Source: Solirubrobacterales bacterium (GTDB lineage: Bacteria > Actinomycetota > Thermoleophilia > Solirubrobacterales > 70-9). Taken from it: DNA of 44,358 nt. The notes below the pieces were generated by a model. That model was given only the letters and a program-made list of their open reading frames with translations. It searched no databases and was not told the origin of the DNA. How positions within the stretch are numbered: the first letter of the stretch is position 1; each line of letters begins with the position of its first letter. A program made the translations under genes and the position numbers. The stretch covers positions 1-44,358 of the forward strand of contig JAOPZF010000235.1 of the NCBI GenBank assembly GCA_025964255.1, read 5' to 3'. Of this stretch, positions 23,832 to 31,482 are shown piece after piece.

Positions 23832-24745
23832 GCCGGCGCGCCTGGAGCGCGTTCGCCGCCGTCTCCGTCCTCTGGGGGATCCCGTACCTCTTCATCAAGA
23901 TCGCCGACGACGGCGGCATGCCGCCGCTCGTGCTCGCCTGGGGGAGGGTGACGCTCGGCGCCGTCGTCCTCCTTCTGGTCGCCGGGCGAGCCGGCACCTT
24001 GCACGGCCTGCGCGAGCGCGGGCGTTGGCTCCTCGCCTTCGCCGTCCTCGAGATCGCGATCCCATTCCCGCTGATCGCGCTGGGTGAGACGAAGGTCGCC
24101 TCCTCGACCGCGGCGATCGTGATCGCCTCGGTGCCGCTGATCATCACTCTCCTCGTGCTGCGCTTCGAACCTTCCGAACGGGTCACCGGACGCCGGCTGG
24201 CGGGCCTGCTCGTCGGCTTCGCCGGGGTAGCGGCGCTGGTCGGCGTCGACGTCTCCGGCAACGGCGGCGAACTGCTCGGCGTCGGCGCCGTCCTGATCGC
24301 CGCCTGCGGCTACGCGAGCGCGCCGCTGGTCCTCAAACGCCACCTGATCGACCTCGACCCGACCGCGGTGATGGCCGCCTGCCTGACGATCGCCGCCGCG
24401 ATCCTCACCCCCTTCGCGATCGTCGACTGGCCGAGCGCGGCGCCGAGCGGCGGCGCCTTCGCCGCGGTCGCCGTCCTCGGCTTCGTCTGTACGGCGCTGG
24501 CGCTGGTGCTGATGGCGATCCTGATCGGCGCCGCCGGCCCCGCACGCGCCTCGGTCATCACCTACATCAACCCGGTGATCGCCCTGGGCCTGGGGATCGC
24601 CTTCCTCGGCGAGAGCCCGGGGGCGGGGTCGCTGATCGGCCTGGTCCTGATCCTGATCGGCTCGTGGATATCGACGAGGGGGTCCTCGCAATCTACGAGG
24701 AGTTCCACGCAAACCGGCCAAGCTCCAATAAGCTCCACGCCGTGA
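23828..24745 (+). CDS. EamA/DMT-family permease
   Basis: Drug/metabolite-transporter-type inner-membrane protein with about ten hydrophobic segments in two EamA halves. It opens with [16 protein letters not shown], and the second half ends with [20 protein letters not shown], a very characteristic EamA stretch. Such permeases export amino acids, purines or other metabolites. The last ~25 residues are Ser/Thr-rich and non-membrane, and the gene ends inside the GTG start of the B12-binding gene. The substrate cannot be told from sequence. Confidence 0.88.
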   Translation: MSRRAWSAFAAVSVLWGIPYLFIKIADDGGMPPLVLAWGRVTLGAVVLLLVAGRAGTLHGLRERGRWLLAFAVLEIAIPFPLIALGETKVASSTAAIVIASVPLIITLLVLRFEPSERVTGRRLAGLLVGFAGVAALVGVDVSGNGGELLGVGAVLIAACGYASAPLVLKRHLIDLDPTAVMAACLTIAAAILTPFAIVDWPSAAPSGGAFAAVAVLGFVCTALALVLMAILIGAAGPARASVITYINPVIALGLGIAFLGESPGAGSLIGLVLILIGSWISTRGSSQSTRSSTQTGQAPISSTP

Positions 24746-25170
24746 CCACCACCGCCACCGCTCGCAAGATCCGCGTCGTCGTCGCCAAGCCCGGCCTCGA
24801 CGGCCACGATCGCGGCGCCAAGATCATCGCCCGCGCCCTGCGCGACGCCGGCATGGAGGTCATCTACACCGGCCTGCACCAGACCCCCGAGCAGATCGCC
24901 GAGACGGTGATCCAGGAGGACGCCGACGCGGTCGGCCTCTCGATCCTCTCCGGCGCCCACATGACGTTGGTGCCGAAAGTGGTCGCGCTGCTGAAGGAGC
25001 AGGGAGTCGACGACGTGCTGGTCACCGTGGGAGGAACGATCCCCGCCGACGACATCCCCGAGCTGAAGAAGCTGGGTGTCGCCGAAGTGTTCACGCCGGG
25101 ATCGGGTACCGACGACATCGTCGAGTTCATCCGCCTGGGCGCCGCCGAGCGGCACGCTGCCGGCGCCTGA
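24742..25170 (+). CDS. B12-binding subunit of acyl-CoA (methylmalonyl-CoA) mutase
   Basis: Small cobalamin-binding domain protein, 142 residues. The B12 signature is complete: DGHDRG (D-x-H-x-x-G, with the His that ligates cobalt), SILSG (S-x-L) and VGGTIP (GG). [22 protein letters not shown] is characteristic of methylmalonyl/isobutyryl-CoA mutase small subunits. GTG at 24742 is chosen because it overlaps the permease stop (GTGA) and gives the normal domain length; an earlier in-frame GTG at 24664 lies within the permease. The catalytic large subunit is not in the window; MeaB at 11663-12625 is the expected chaperone. Confidence 0.92.
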   Translation: MTTTATARKIRVVVAKPGLDGHDRGAKIIARALRDAGMEVIYTGLHQTPEQIAETVIQEDADAVGLSILSGAHMTLVPKVVALLKEQGVDDVLVTVGGTIPADDIPELKKLGVAEVFTPGSGTDDIVEFIRLGAAERHAAGA

Positions 25171-25216
25171 GCTTCGATACGCGGCATTCCACCTACTTTC
25201 TTTCGACACCGATCCG

Positions 25217-25266
25217 TGCACAGGTCCGGTCGAAGCGGATATAGTCCTGATTGACTGGTCAGTCAA
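25217..25266 (+). promoter_or_regulatory. Promoter with palindromic operator ahead of the etf operon
   Basis: TATAGT at 25240-25245 is a good -10 with TGCACA at 25217-25222 seventeen bases upstream. Five bases after the -10 box is TTGACTGGTCAGTCAA (25251-25266), seven-base perfect arms around GT. It would sit on the transcription start, so a bound dimer should block initiation. The shape suits a TetR-type fatty-acid regulator, but none is adjacent. The rest of the 190-bp gap upstream of etfB shows nothing else clear. Confidence 0.55.
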
Positions 25267-25352
25267 CCGGCTGAATCGCTAACATGCCCGGTCGCGACGC
25301 CGCCTCGATTGCGCACTAGAGACCGGGCGCTCGCAGACCGAGAACCGTTCCC

Positions 25353-25360
25353 AAGGAGGG
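25353..25360 (+). promoter_or_regulatory. Ribosome-binding site fixing the etfB start
   Basis: AAGGAGGG lies seven bases before TTG 25368 but only one base before TTG 25362. The spacing selects 25368, giving the typical start MKICVLVKEVPD. Confidence 0.7.
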
Positions 25361-25367
25361 CTTGAAC

Positions 25368-26159
25368 TTGAAGATCTGCGTCCTGGTCAAGGAGGTACCG
25401 GATGCCGCTGTGCAGAAGCGCATCGATCCGAGCACGATGCGCCTCGACCGCAGCGGTGAGAAAAACCTCAACCCCTTCGACACGCACGCCCTCGAGGCTG
25501 CGATGCAGATCAAGGAGGGTGGAGCGATTCCGGTCGAGGAGGTCGTCGCGGTGACCATGGGTCCCGAATCCGCCGTCCGTGCTCTGCACAAGGCCGTCGC
25601 CCTCGGCGCCGACCGTTCGGTCCAGCTGACCGACGACGCCCTGGCGGGCTCCGATGTCTGCGCGACCGGCTACTCGCTGGCGAAAGTGCTCGAGTCCGAG
25701 AGTCCCGACCTGGTCCTGCTCGGCCAGCAGTCCGATGACGGCGAGTGCTACACGATCGGTGCCGTCGTCGCCGACCACCTGCAGATGCCTTCGCTGACGC
25801 AGGTGATCAAGATCGACGTCAACGACGGCAAGCTCCGCTGCGAGCGCCAGGCCGAGTACGGCTACGACACCGTCGAGATCGAGCTCCCGGCCGTGATCAG
25901 CGTCGGTGACGCGATCAACGAGCCGCGCTACCCGTCGCTGAAAGCGATCATGGGCGCGAAAAAGAAACCGCTCGACAAGAAGGGCACCGGCGACGTCGGC
26001 ATCGACGCCTCGCAGGTCGGCGAGGCCGGGTCGAAGACCAAGGTGCTCGCCCTGAACCCGCCGCCCGCGAAGCAGGCCGGCGAGATCATCGAGGACGAGG
26101 ACACGAACGAGACGGTCGAAAAGATCGTCGCCTGGCTGGACGAGAGGAAACTGATCTAG
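25368..26159 (+). CDS. etfB: Electron transfer flavoprotein beta subunit
   Basis: Beta subunit (FixA) of the heterodimeric ETF that collects electrons from acyl-CoA dehydrogenases. MKICVLVKEVPDAAVQKRID is the family start. It binds AMP structurally; the region GADRSVQLTDDAL and LVLLGQQSDDGECYTIG match ETF-beta. TTG 25368 is preferred on ribosome-binding-site spacing. The next gene begins immediately after its stop. About 263 residues is normal. Regulation is probably by a repressor at 25251-25266. In mycobacteria etfBA lies beside the Rv3030-Rv3032 glucan genes, and both groups are also present in this window. Confidence 0.95.
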   Translation: MKICVLVKEVPDAAVQKRIDPSTMRLDRSGEKNLNPFDTHALEAAMQIKEGGAIPVEEVVAVTMGPESAVRALHKAVALGADRSVQLTDDALAGSDVCATGYSLAKVLESESPDLVLLGQQSDDGECYTIGAVVADHLQMPSLTQVIKIDVNDGKLRCERQAEYGYDTVEIELPAVISVGDAINEPRYPSLKAIMGAKKKPLDKKGTGDVGIDASQVGEAGSKTKVLALNPPPAKQAGEIIEDEDTNETVEKIVAWLDERKLI

Positions 26160-27134
26160 ATGGCAGGCATCCTGGTTTACGCCCTCCACGACGACGAGGG
26201 CAACTTCAACAAAAACAGCTTGGGGGCCATCTCCGAGGCCGCCAAGCTCGCCGGTGAAATCGGCGGCGAGGCTTCGGCGCTGATCGTCGGCGACATCGCC
26301 GACGACGCCGCCGCCGGCCTCGGGAAGTACGGCGCCGCCAAGGTCTACCGGGCCAAAAGCGTGCCCGAGGGCCTGGCCCAGCCGATCGTCGACGCGATGG
26401 CCAAGGTCATCACCGACAACGGCATCAGCTACGCGCTGTTCGGCGGCGGCCTGCTCGGCTTCGAGATCGGTGCCGGCCTGACCGCCCGCCTCGGCGCCGG
26501 GGTGACGATGGAGGTCACGGCGGTGAAAGTCGCCGACGGCAAGCTGATCGTCGAGCGGCCGATCCTGCAGGACTCCGAGATCGCCGACGTCGGCTACGTC
26601 TCTGAGCCGGGGATCATCATCAGCCGGCTCAACGCGTTCGAGATCAACGAGACCGGTGGCACCGCCACGGTCGAGGACGTCGAGGTCGAGCTCTCGGCCT
26701 GGTCGACCAAGGCGACGCTGGTCCAGCGTGGCGAGCAGCGCGGCGCCGACGTGAACATCGAGGACGCCGACATCCTGGTGGGTGGCGGTCGTGGCCTCGG
26801 CGCTGCCGACGGGTTCAAGCTCGCCGAGGAACTCGCCGAGTCGATGGGCGGTGCCGTCGCCGCGACCCGTGCGGTCGTCGACGCCGGTTGGTACCCCTAC
26901 GCGGCGCAGATCGGCCAGACCGGTAAGACGGTGGCGCCGAAGCTGTACCTCGCGGCGGGCATCTCCGGCGCGATCCAGCACAAGGTCGGGATGCAGAACT
27001 CGGAGAACATCCTCGCGATCAACAAGGACCCGAACGCGCCGATCTTCGAGTTCTCGGATCTCGGCGTGGTGGGCGATCTGCACAAAATCGTCCCCAAATT
27101 GACCGCGGCGATCAAAGCCAAGAAGGGCGGCTGA
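26160..27134 (+). CDS. etfA: Electron transfer flavoprotein alpha subunit
   Basis: Alpha subunit (FixB) carrying the FAD. The C-terminal FAD-binding part has LYLAAGISGAIQHKVGMQNS and ILAINKDPNAPIFEFSDLGVVGD, the ETF-alpha signature; the N-terminal half ends with GGGRGLGAADGFKLAEELAE. Length 324 is normal. It starts directly after the etfB TAG. Function: passes electrons from EtfAB to the quinone oxidoreductase encoded 43 bp downstream. Confidence 0.96.
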   Translation: MAGILVYALHDDEGNFNKNSLGAISEAAKLAGEIGGEASALIVGDIADDAAAGLGKYGAAKVYRAKSVPEGLAQPIVDAMAKVITDNGISYALFGGGLLGFEIGAGLTARLGAGVTMEVTAVKVADGKLIVERPILQDSEIADVGYVSEPGIIISRLNAFEINETGGTATVEDVEVELSAWSTKATLVQRGEQRGADVNIEDADILVGGGRGLGAADGFKLAEELAESMGGAVAATRAVVDAGWYPYAAQIGQTGKTVAPKLYLAAGISGAIQHKVGMQNSENILAINKDPNAPIFEFSDLGVVGDLHKIVPKLTAAIKAKKGG

Positions 27135-27177
27135 GCTTCGGCTCAGTCGTCTCCTTCCCCCTTCAGGAGGAACCCCC

Positions 27178-28881
27178 ATGCCGGCAGTGCCACCCAGTGA
27201 GTTCCCGCCGCCCTTTGATTCGAGATCCGTCATCGGTCCGCCGACCGACGCACCCGAGGATCGGATCGAGGTCGGCGTGGCGATCGTCGGCGGTGGCCCC
27301 GCCGGCCTCGCCTGCGCCAACAAACTGATGCAGCTGCTCGAGCACGAGCCGGAGTTGACCGAGAAGCTCGGCGAAGTCCCGGTCGCGGTGATCGAGAAGG
27401 GCAAAGTGGCGGGGGCCCACCTCCTGTCGGGGGCGAACATGGTGCCTTCGGCGATGGAAGAGCTCTTCCCCGACCTGCCGAAGGAGGAGTGGCCGGTCTA
27501 CCAGCAGGTCGAGAAGGACGCGGTCTACGTCCTGACCAAGGGCAACCACTTCCCGCTGATGCCGGTCCCGCCGGGGTTCCGTAACCACGGCAACTACGTC
27601 ACCTCGGTGGCGAAACTTGGCCGCTTCCTCGCCGACAAGGCCGAAGAAGCGGGCGTCTACATCCTCAGCGAAACGGCCGCGACCAAGTTGCTGGTCGAGG
27701 ACCGGGTCGTCAAAGGCGTCCGCTCCGGCGACCGCGGCCGCGGCAAAGACGGCGGGGAGCAGGCGAACTTCGAGCCCGGCTCGGACGTGATCGCGAAGGC
27801 GACGGTGCTCGCCGAGGGCACGATCGGCCACCTCACCTACGCCGCCTACGACTACTTCGACATGCACGGCTCCGACCCGATGCGCTGGGAGCTCGGGGTG
27901 AAAGAGGTCTGGGAGGTGCAGAAGCCGCTCGACCGCGTGATCCACACGATGGGTTGGCCGTTGCGCCTCGGCGCCCGTTACAACGAGTTCGGCGGCAGCT
28001 TCATCTACCCGATGGGCGAGGACAAGATCTGCATCGGCATGGTCGCCGGGCTCGACTACACCGACGCCACTTTCAGCGTCCACGACGCGCTGCAGCAGCT
28101 GAAGACGCACCCCTTCATCAAGAAGCTGCTCGAGGGCGGCAAACGCACCGCCTGGGGCGCCAAGACGATCCCGTCGGGCGGTTACTTCGCGATGCCGAAG
28201 CGGCTCGCGGTGCCGGGCATGATGGTCGCCGGCGACGCGGCCAGCATGGTCAACATCCCGACCCTGAAGGGCGTCCACTACGCGATGCACGCGGGCATGA
28301 TGGCGGCGGAAACGATCGTCGAGTCGCTGAAGGCCGACATCGACTCGGTCAACTTCCAGGCCTACGACGACCGGGTCAGCAAGTCGATGATCGAGAAGGA
28401 CATCAAAGAGTCCCGCAACATGCGCCAGCCGTTCTCGAAAGGCTTCTTCGTCGGTGGCGCGATCGCCTCGGCGATGACGATCACCAAAGGCAACTTCCCG
28501 GGCGGCCACTGGAAGCAGGAGCACGATTCCGAGAACGCGATGTTCATCGGCAAGGCGGGCTCGAAGTACCCGAAGCCCGACAACGAGCTGACCTTCGACA
28601 AGCTCGGGTCGGTCTTCCTCTCGGGCAACGCGACCCGCGACGACGCGCCGAACCACGTCCGCATCCAGACCCACGTCCCCCGCGAGGTCGCTCAGACCTG
28701 GGTCTCGATGTGCCCGGCCCAGGTCTACGAGATCCCCGACGATCAGCAGGACAACGGCGAGGCGATGGTCGACGTCCACGTCACCGCCTCCAACTGCGTC
28801 CAGTGCGGAGCGATCACCGCCAAGGGCGGCCGCCTCACCCTCCCCGAGGGCGGCGACGGCCCGCTGTACCAAGAAACCTGA
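27178..28881 (+). CDS. ETF:quinone oxidoreductase lacking one usual cluster cysteine
   Basis: FAD and iron-sulfur protein (FixC-like, 567 residues) that transfers electrons from ETF to the membrane quinone pool. The dinucleotide-binding motif VAIVGGGPAGLACANKL is near residue 35. The central part contains GGSFIYPMGEDKICIGMVAGLDY and the FAD-closing GDAASMVNIPTLKGVHYAMHAG. The C-terminal cluster domain has Cys512 (MCPAQVYE), Cys540 and Cys543 (NCVQCGAI), but position 546, where the CxxCxxC family has the fourth ligand, is Ile. It ends PEGGDGPLYQET. A ribosome-binding site (CAGGAGG) precedes the ATG. It forms an operon with etfBA. A reduced or altered cluster is possible. Confidence 0.9.
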   Translation: MPAVPPSEFPPPFDSRSVIGPPTDAPEDRIEVGVAIVGGGPAGLACANKLMQLLEHEPELTEKLGEVPVAVIEKGKVAGAHLLSGANMVPSAMEELFPDLPKEEWPVYQQVEKDAVYVLTKGNHFPLMPVPPGFRNHGNYVTSVAKLGRFLADKAEEAGVYILSETAATKLLVEDRVVKGVRSGDRGRGKDGGEQANFEPGSDVIAKATVLAEGTIGHLTYAAYDYFDMHGSDPMRWELGVKEVWEVQKPLDRVIHTMGWPLRLGARYNEFGGSFIYPMGEDKICIGMVAGLDYTDATFSVHDALQQLKTHPFIKKLLEGGKRTAWGAKTIPSGGYFAMPKRLAVPGMMVAGDAASMVNIPTLKGVHYAMHAGMMAAETIVESLKADIDSVNFQAYDDRVSKSMIEKDIKESRNMRQPFSKGFFVGGAIASAMTITKGNFPGGHWKQEHDSENAMFIGKAGSKYPKPDNELTFDKLGSVFLSGNATRDDAPNHVRIQTHVPREVAQTWVSMCPAQVYEIPDDQQDNGEAMVDVHVTASNCVQCGAITAKGGRLTLPEGGDGPLYQET

Positions 28882-28900
28882 CGCTTTAGGCACACAAGAT

Positions 28901-29161
28901 TTGCATTGCGCGCGCCATACGCGCGCATCTGGCGGGCAGCATCCGTGCGGTGCTGCCCCTCGCTTTCCTCAGCCCGGACGCCCTCTTCGCCGGGCGGGTG
29001 GAATCGCCGCAGCGATCGCGATCGGTGGGTTCGCAGGTCAATGCTTGGCGATCGCGAAATCGCGGTCGGATGAGGGTCGACGACGTGGGACCGCTGCAGG
29101 CGGCTTTGCCGGTCTGGTCGTCATGATCGGACTCATCCTCTATTCCATCGGCGCGCGCTAA
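28901..29161 (+). CDS. Possible small membrane protein (weak)
   Basis: An 86-codon frame whose second half looks real: two hydrophobic stretches (GGIAAAIAIGGFAGQCLAIA and AAGGFAGLVVMIGLILYSIG) separated by KSRSDEGRRR. The first ~30 codons pass through two strong hairpins and are Arg/Pro-rich, so the TTG start at 28901 is doubtful. No ATG or GTG is available in frame before the first helix. It may be a true two-helix protein with an unusual start, or a remnant. Its stop codon TAA forms part of the TAACTT box of the next gene. Confidence 0.3.
   Translation: MHCARHTRASGGQHPCGAAPRFPQPGRPLRRAGGIAAAIAIGGFAGQCLAIAKSRSDEGRRRGTAAGGFAGLVVMIGLILYSIGAR
28907..28958 (+). terminator. Tandem hairpins after the etf operon
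   Basis: TGCGCGCG (28907-28914) pairs with CGCGCGCA (28920-28927) around five bases; GGGCAGCA (28934-28941) pairs with TGCTGCCC (28951-28958) around nine bases and is followed by the pyrimidine-rich CTCGCTTTCCTC. Both stems are perfect. They begin 26 bases after the ETF-QO stop and are the likely end of that transcript. Confidence 0.6.
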
Positions 29162-29170
29162 CTTCGATTC

Positions 29171-29365
29171 ATGACCGCGCTCCGTGCTTACGCCTTGGCT
29201 CTCGCTGCATGTGTCGTGATCGAGGGGTTCATCTACTACGGACTCGTAGGACTGGGCGCGAGCGAAGATGTCATGGTGGAGCTGGAGATGATCTGGTTGT
29301 GCATCACCGTCTTCCTCACCCTCATCGTCGGCGACCATTTCGATCACGGCGGAGACGAGCGATAG
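29171..29365 (+). CDS. Small two-helix membrane protein
   Basis: Hypothetical protein of 64 residues: MTALRAYALALAACVVIEGF begins helix one (about residues 4-27), an acidic loop (GASEDVMVELE) follows, then helix two, MIWLCITVFLTLIVGDHF (about 40-57), and a short His/Asp tail. No family recognised. A TAACTT box ends six bases before the ATG, the leaderless arrangement common in this window, which supports a real gene. Its 3' end lies 29 bases before the permease gene. Function unknown. Confidence 0.5.
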   Translation: MTALRAYALALAACVVIEGFIYYGLVGLGASEDVMVELEMIWLCITVFLTLIVGDHFDHGGDER

Positions 29366-29382
29366 GCGACCCGACACCCGGC

Positions 29383-29388
29383 TAGGCT
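29383..29388 (+). promoter_or_regulatory. -10 box of a leaderless permease transcript
   Basis: TAGGCT ends six bases before the ATG at 29395. Confidence 0.45.
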
Positions 29389-29394
29389 CGCCGG

Positions 29395-30258
29395 ATGCTG
29401 GCGCTGGGGATCATCTGCGCGATCGGGGCCTCGGCGCTCTACAACACCTCGATCGCTCTGCAGGCGCTCGAGGCGAGGGACGTGGGGGAGGAGCACGCGC
29501 TGCGGGTGTCGCTGATCGGGCGGCTGATCAAGAACCCGCGGTGGCTGTTGGCAACCGGGATCGGGTTGCTCGGGTGGCCGCTGGAGATCGCGGCGCTTCT
29601 GTTGGCACCACTGACCGTCGTCCAGCCGTGCCTCGCCTGTGGGCTCGTGCTGTTGCTCTGGCTCGGGGTGACGCGACTGGGGGAGAAGCCGGGCCGGCGC
29701 GAGTACGGCGCCGTCGCGGCGATCCTGGTGGGGGTCGCGGGGCTCGCCTGGGCGGCGCCCGAACGGACGACCGGCCACGCCGGGGCCGGGCCGATCGCGA
29801 TCGCATTGGTGCTGGTGACGATCCCGGTTGTCGCTCCTTACGTGGTGCGCGGATGGGCTAGCGCAGCCGGGACGCTGGCCGTCATCGCAGCGGGCTTCGG
29901 CTACGCCTGGACGGCGATCGCCTCGAAGCTCCTCACCGACCAGCTCTCGACGGGCTCGATCTTCGTCGCCGCGATCTGGCTCGCCACCGCCGCCGCCTCC
30001 GAGGGCCTCGCCCTGCTCAGCGAGATGAGCGCCCTGGGGAGGAGCCCGGCGACCCGGGTCGCGCCGGTGATGTTCGCGATCCAGGTGACCGTTCCGGTGA
30101 TCCTGGCGCCGCTGATCTTCGAGGAGTCGTGGTCGGACACGCCGGGCGGCGGCGCGGGCATCGTCGCCTCGGTCCTCCTCGTCCTCGCCGGGGTCGTCGC
30201 CCTGGCCGGATCGCCGGTGGTCGGCGCGGTAATCGACAGCGCTCACGCGGAAGAGTGA
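29395..30258 (+). CDS. DMT/NIPA-like membrane transporter
   Basis: Integral membrane protein of 287 residues with about nine hydrophobic segments. The start MLALGIICAIGASALYNTSI (small residues then N-T/S) and GWPLEIAALLLAPLTVVQP resemble DMT-superfamily proteins of the NIPA/DUF-type group, which are proposed cation or metabolite carriers. Charged loops (EARDVGEEHALR, RLGEKPGRRE) are short. It has no signal peptide; the first helix acts as the anchor. It appears to be a single gene with its own -10 box. The substrate is unknown and the family call is moderate. Confidence 0.72.
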   Translation: MLALGIICAIGASALYNTSIALQALEARDVGEEHALRVSLIGRLIKNPRWLLATGIGLLGWPLEIAALLLAPLTVVQPCLACGLVLLLWLGVTRLGEKPGRREYGAVAAILVGVAGLAWAAPERTTGHAGAGPIAIALVLVTIPVVAPYVVRGWASAAGTLAVIAAGFGYAWTAIASKLLTDQLSTGSIFVAAIWLATAAASEGLALLSEMSALGRSPATRVAPVMFAIQVTVPVILAPLIFEESWSDTPGGGAGIVASVLLVLAGVVALAGSPVVGAVIDSAHAEE

Positions 30259-30476
30259 TCCGGTCGATACAAACTCGGAGCGTCCAGGATCGCGGGTACG
30301 CTCGTCCCCTAAATGAGGCTTCTTTAAACGTTCTCCTCCGGTTACGCTGGTAGCCTGACGCCGCTTTCGGCGACGAATCCACTTGTTTCACGCCGAAACT
30401 GTTTCCACAGACTCCGTTTCCCGCACACCCCCAGAAGGAGTTAGCCGTAGGCGCCGCAGAGACATCCCTGCCCGAC
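30259..30476 (+). promoter_or_regulatory. 218-bp AT-richer leader before the glycolipid cluster
   Basis: No gene is seen here. The segment is less GC-rich than its surroundings and contains CGCCG-CTTT-CGGCG (30359-30372), a compact hairpin, a weaker CTGT-ttcc-ACAG, and AGAAGGAG at 30433-30440, which is too far (36 bases) from the GTG at 30477 to serve it. A TTTAAAC stretch near 30323 may be part of a promoter. It probably holds the promoter and a structured 5' leader. Confidence 0.4.
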
Positions 30477-31481
30477 GTGACCAAATTCGCGATCGGCTTC
30501 GATCATCGTGATCGTCCCCGCCTCTTCGAGCTCTGGACCGAGGTGCTCGATTCCGAGCAGTGGTCCGAGGGCAAGAAGCTCGCCGCCTTCGAGGACCGCT
30601 GGGAAGAGTGGAACAAGCTCCCGAGCGTCGGCCTCTCCAGCTGGGCCGGTGGTGCGCTCGCGGCGCTCGAGTTCGCCGGCGTCAAAGGCGAGACGGTCCT
30701 CTGCCCGTCGAACACCTTCATGGCGACGCCGCTCGCCGCGATCGGCGCGGGCGCCAACGTCGAGTTCGTCGACTGCCGCAAAGACGACCTCTGCATGTCC
30801 TTCGAGGACTTCGAGCGCAAGGCGGAGAAGTTCAAGCCGCGGGCGGCGATCCTGGTCCACGTCGGCGGCCACCTCTCATTTGACGCTAAGGAGATCGCCG
30901 CATACTGCCGGGACCATGGGATCTTCCTGCTTGAGGACTGCGCCCACGCCCACGGCGCCGACTGGGACGGCGAGCGCCCCGGCAGCTTCGGCGACGCCGG
31001 CGTCTACTCGCTCTACGCGACCAAGACGATCTCCAGCGGCGAGGGCGGCGTGCTCGTCTCCTCCAACGAGGACCTCATCGAGTACACCCGTAAGTTCCGC
31101 AACTACGGCAAGTTCGATCACCAGGTCGACGGCCTCAACTTCCGGATGAACGAGTTCACCGCGGCGCTGGCGCTGGTCGGGGCCGAGCGGATGGAGGAGA
31201 TCGTCGCCTGGAAGAACGACTTCGCCGGCGAGCACCTCGACCCGCAGTACCCGGCCCGCCTGGCGCTCCCCGAGGGGATGACCTCAGGCCTCTACAAGTA
31301 CATCGTCTTCGACGAGATCGAGAAGAGCACCGGCAAGGTCTACGACCAGCCTTGCCACCGGATCATGGGCCGCTCCGACGAGCTGCCCAACACCGACTGG
31401 GTGGCCGAGAACCATTGGTGCGTGCCGCTCTACTATCGCCCGGAGAGCCGCGCCGCGGCCCTATCCGGGGAGGGGGAGTGA
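30477..31481 (+). CDS. DegT/DnrJ/EryC1-family sugar aminotransferase
   Basis: PLP-dependent aminotransferase of the type that aminates keto-sugars on nucleotide carriers. Lys183 in YATKTISSGEGG is the expected PLP lysine; the preceding EDCAHAHGADWDG and SFGDAGVYSLYATK blocks and NFRMNEFTAALALVGAERM are family hallmarks. At 334 residues it is somewhat shorter than ArnB-type enzymes (~380), with the C-terminal part trimmed. GTG at 30477 is the first start before FAIGFDHRDRP. It ends one base before the epimerase-glycosyltransferase fusion, with AGGGGGAG serving that gene. Substrate is inferred to be an NDP-4-keto or 3-keto sugar formed by the dehydratase half of its neighbour. Confidence 0.88.
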   Translation: MTKFAIGFDHRDRPRLFELWTEVLDSEQWSEGKKLAAFEDRWEEWNKLPSVGLSSWAGGALAALEFAGVKGETVLCPSNTFMATPLAAIGAGANVEFVDCRKDDLCMSFEDFERKAEKFKPRAAILVHVGGHLSFDAKEIAAYCRDHGIFLLEDCAHAHGADWDGERPGSFGDAGVYSLYATKTISSGEGGVLVSSNEDLIEYTRKFRNYGKFDHQVDGLNFRMNEFTAALALVGAERMEEIVAWKNDFAGEHLDPQYPARLALPEGMTSGLYKYIVFDEIEKSTGKVYDQPCHRIMGRSDELPNTDWVAENHWCVPLYYRPESRAAALSGEGE

Positions 31482-31482
31482 G

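Noticed and set aside
25263-27440. 725-codon minus-strand frame over etfB and etfA
   Set aside because: Antisense shadow of genes with strong ETF signatures.
30259-30476. Riboswitch in the leader of the aminotransferase
   Set aside because: Only small hairpins are seen and no known aptamer core is recognisable, so no class is claimed.
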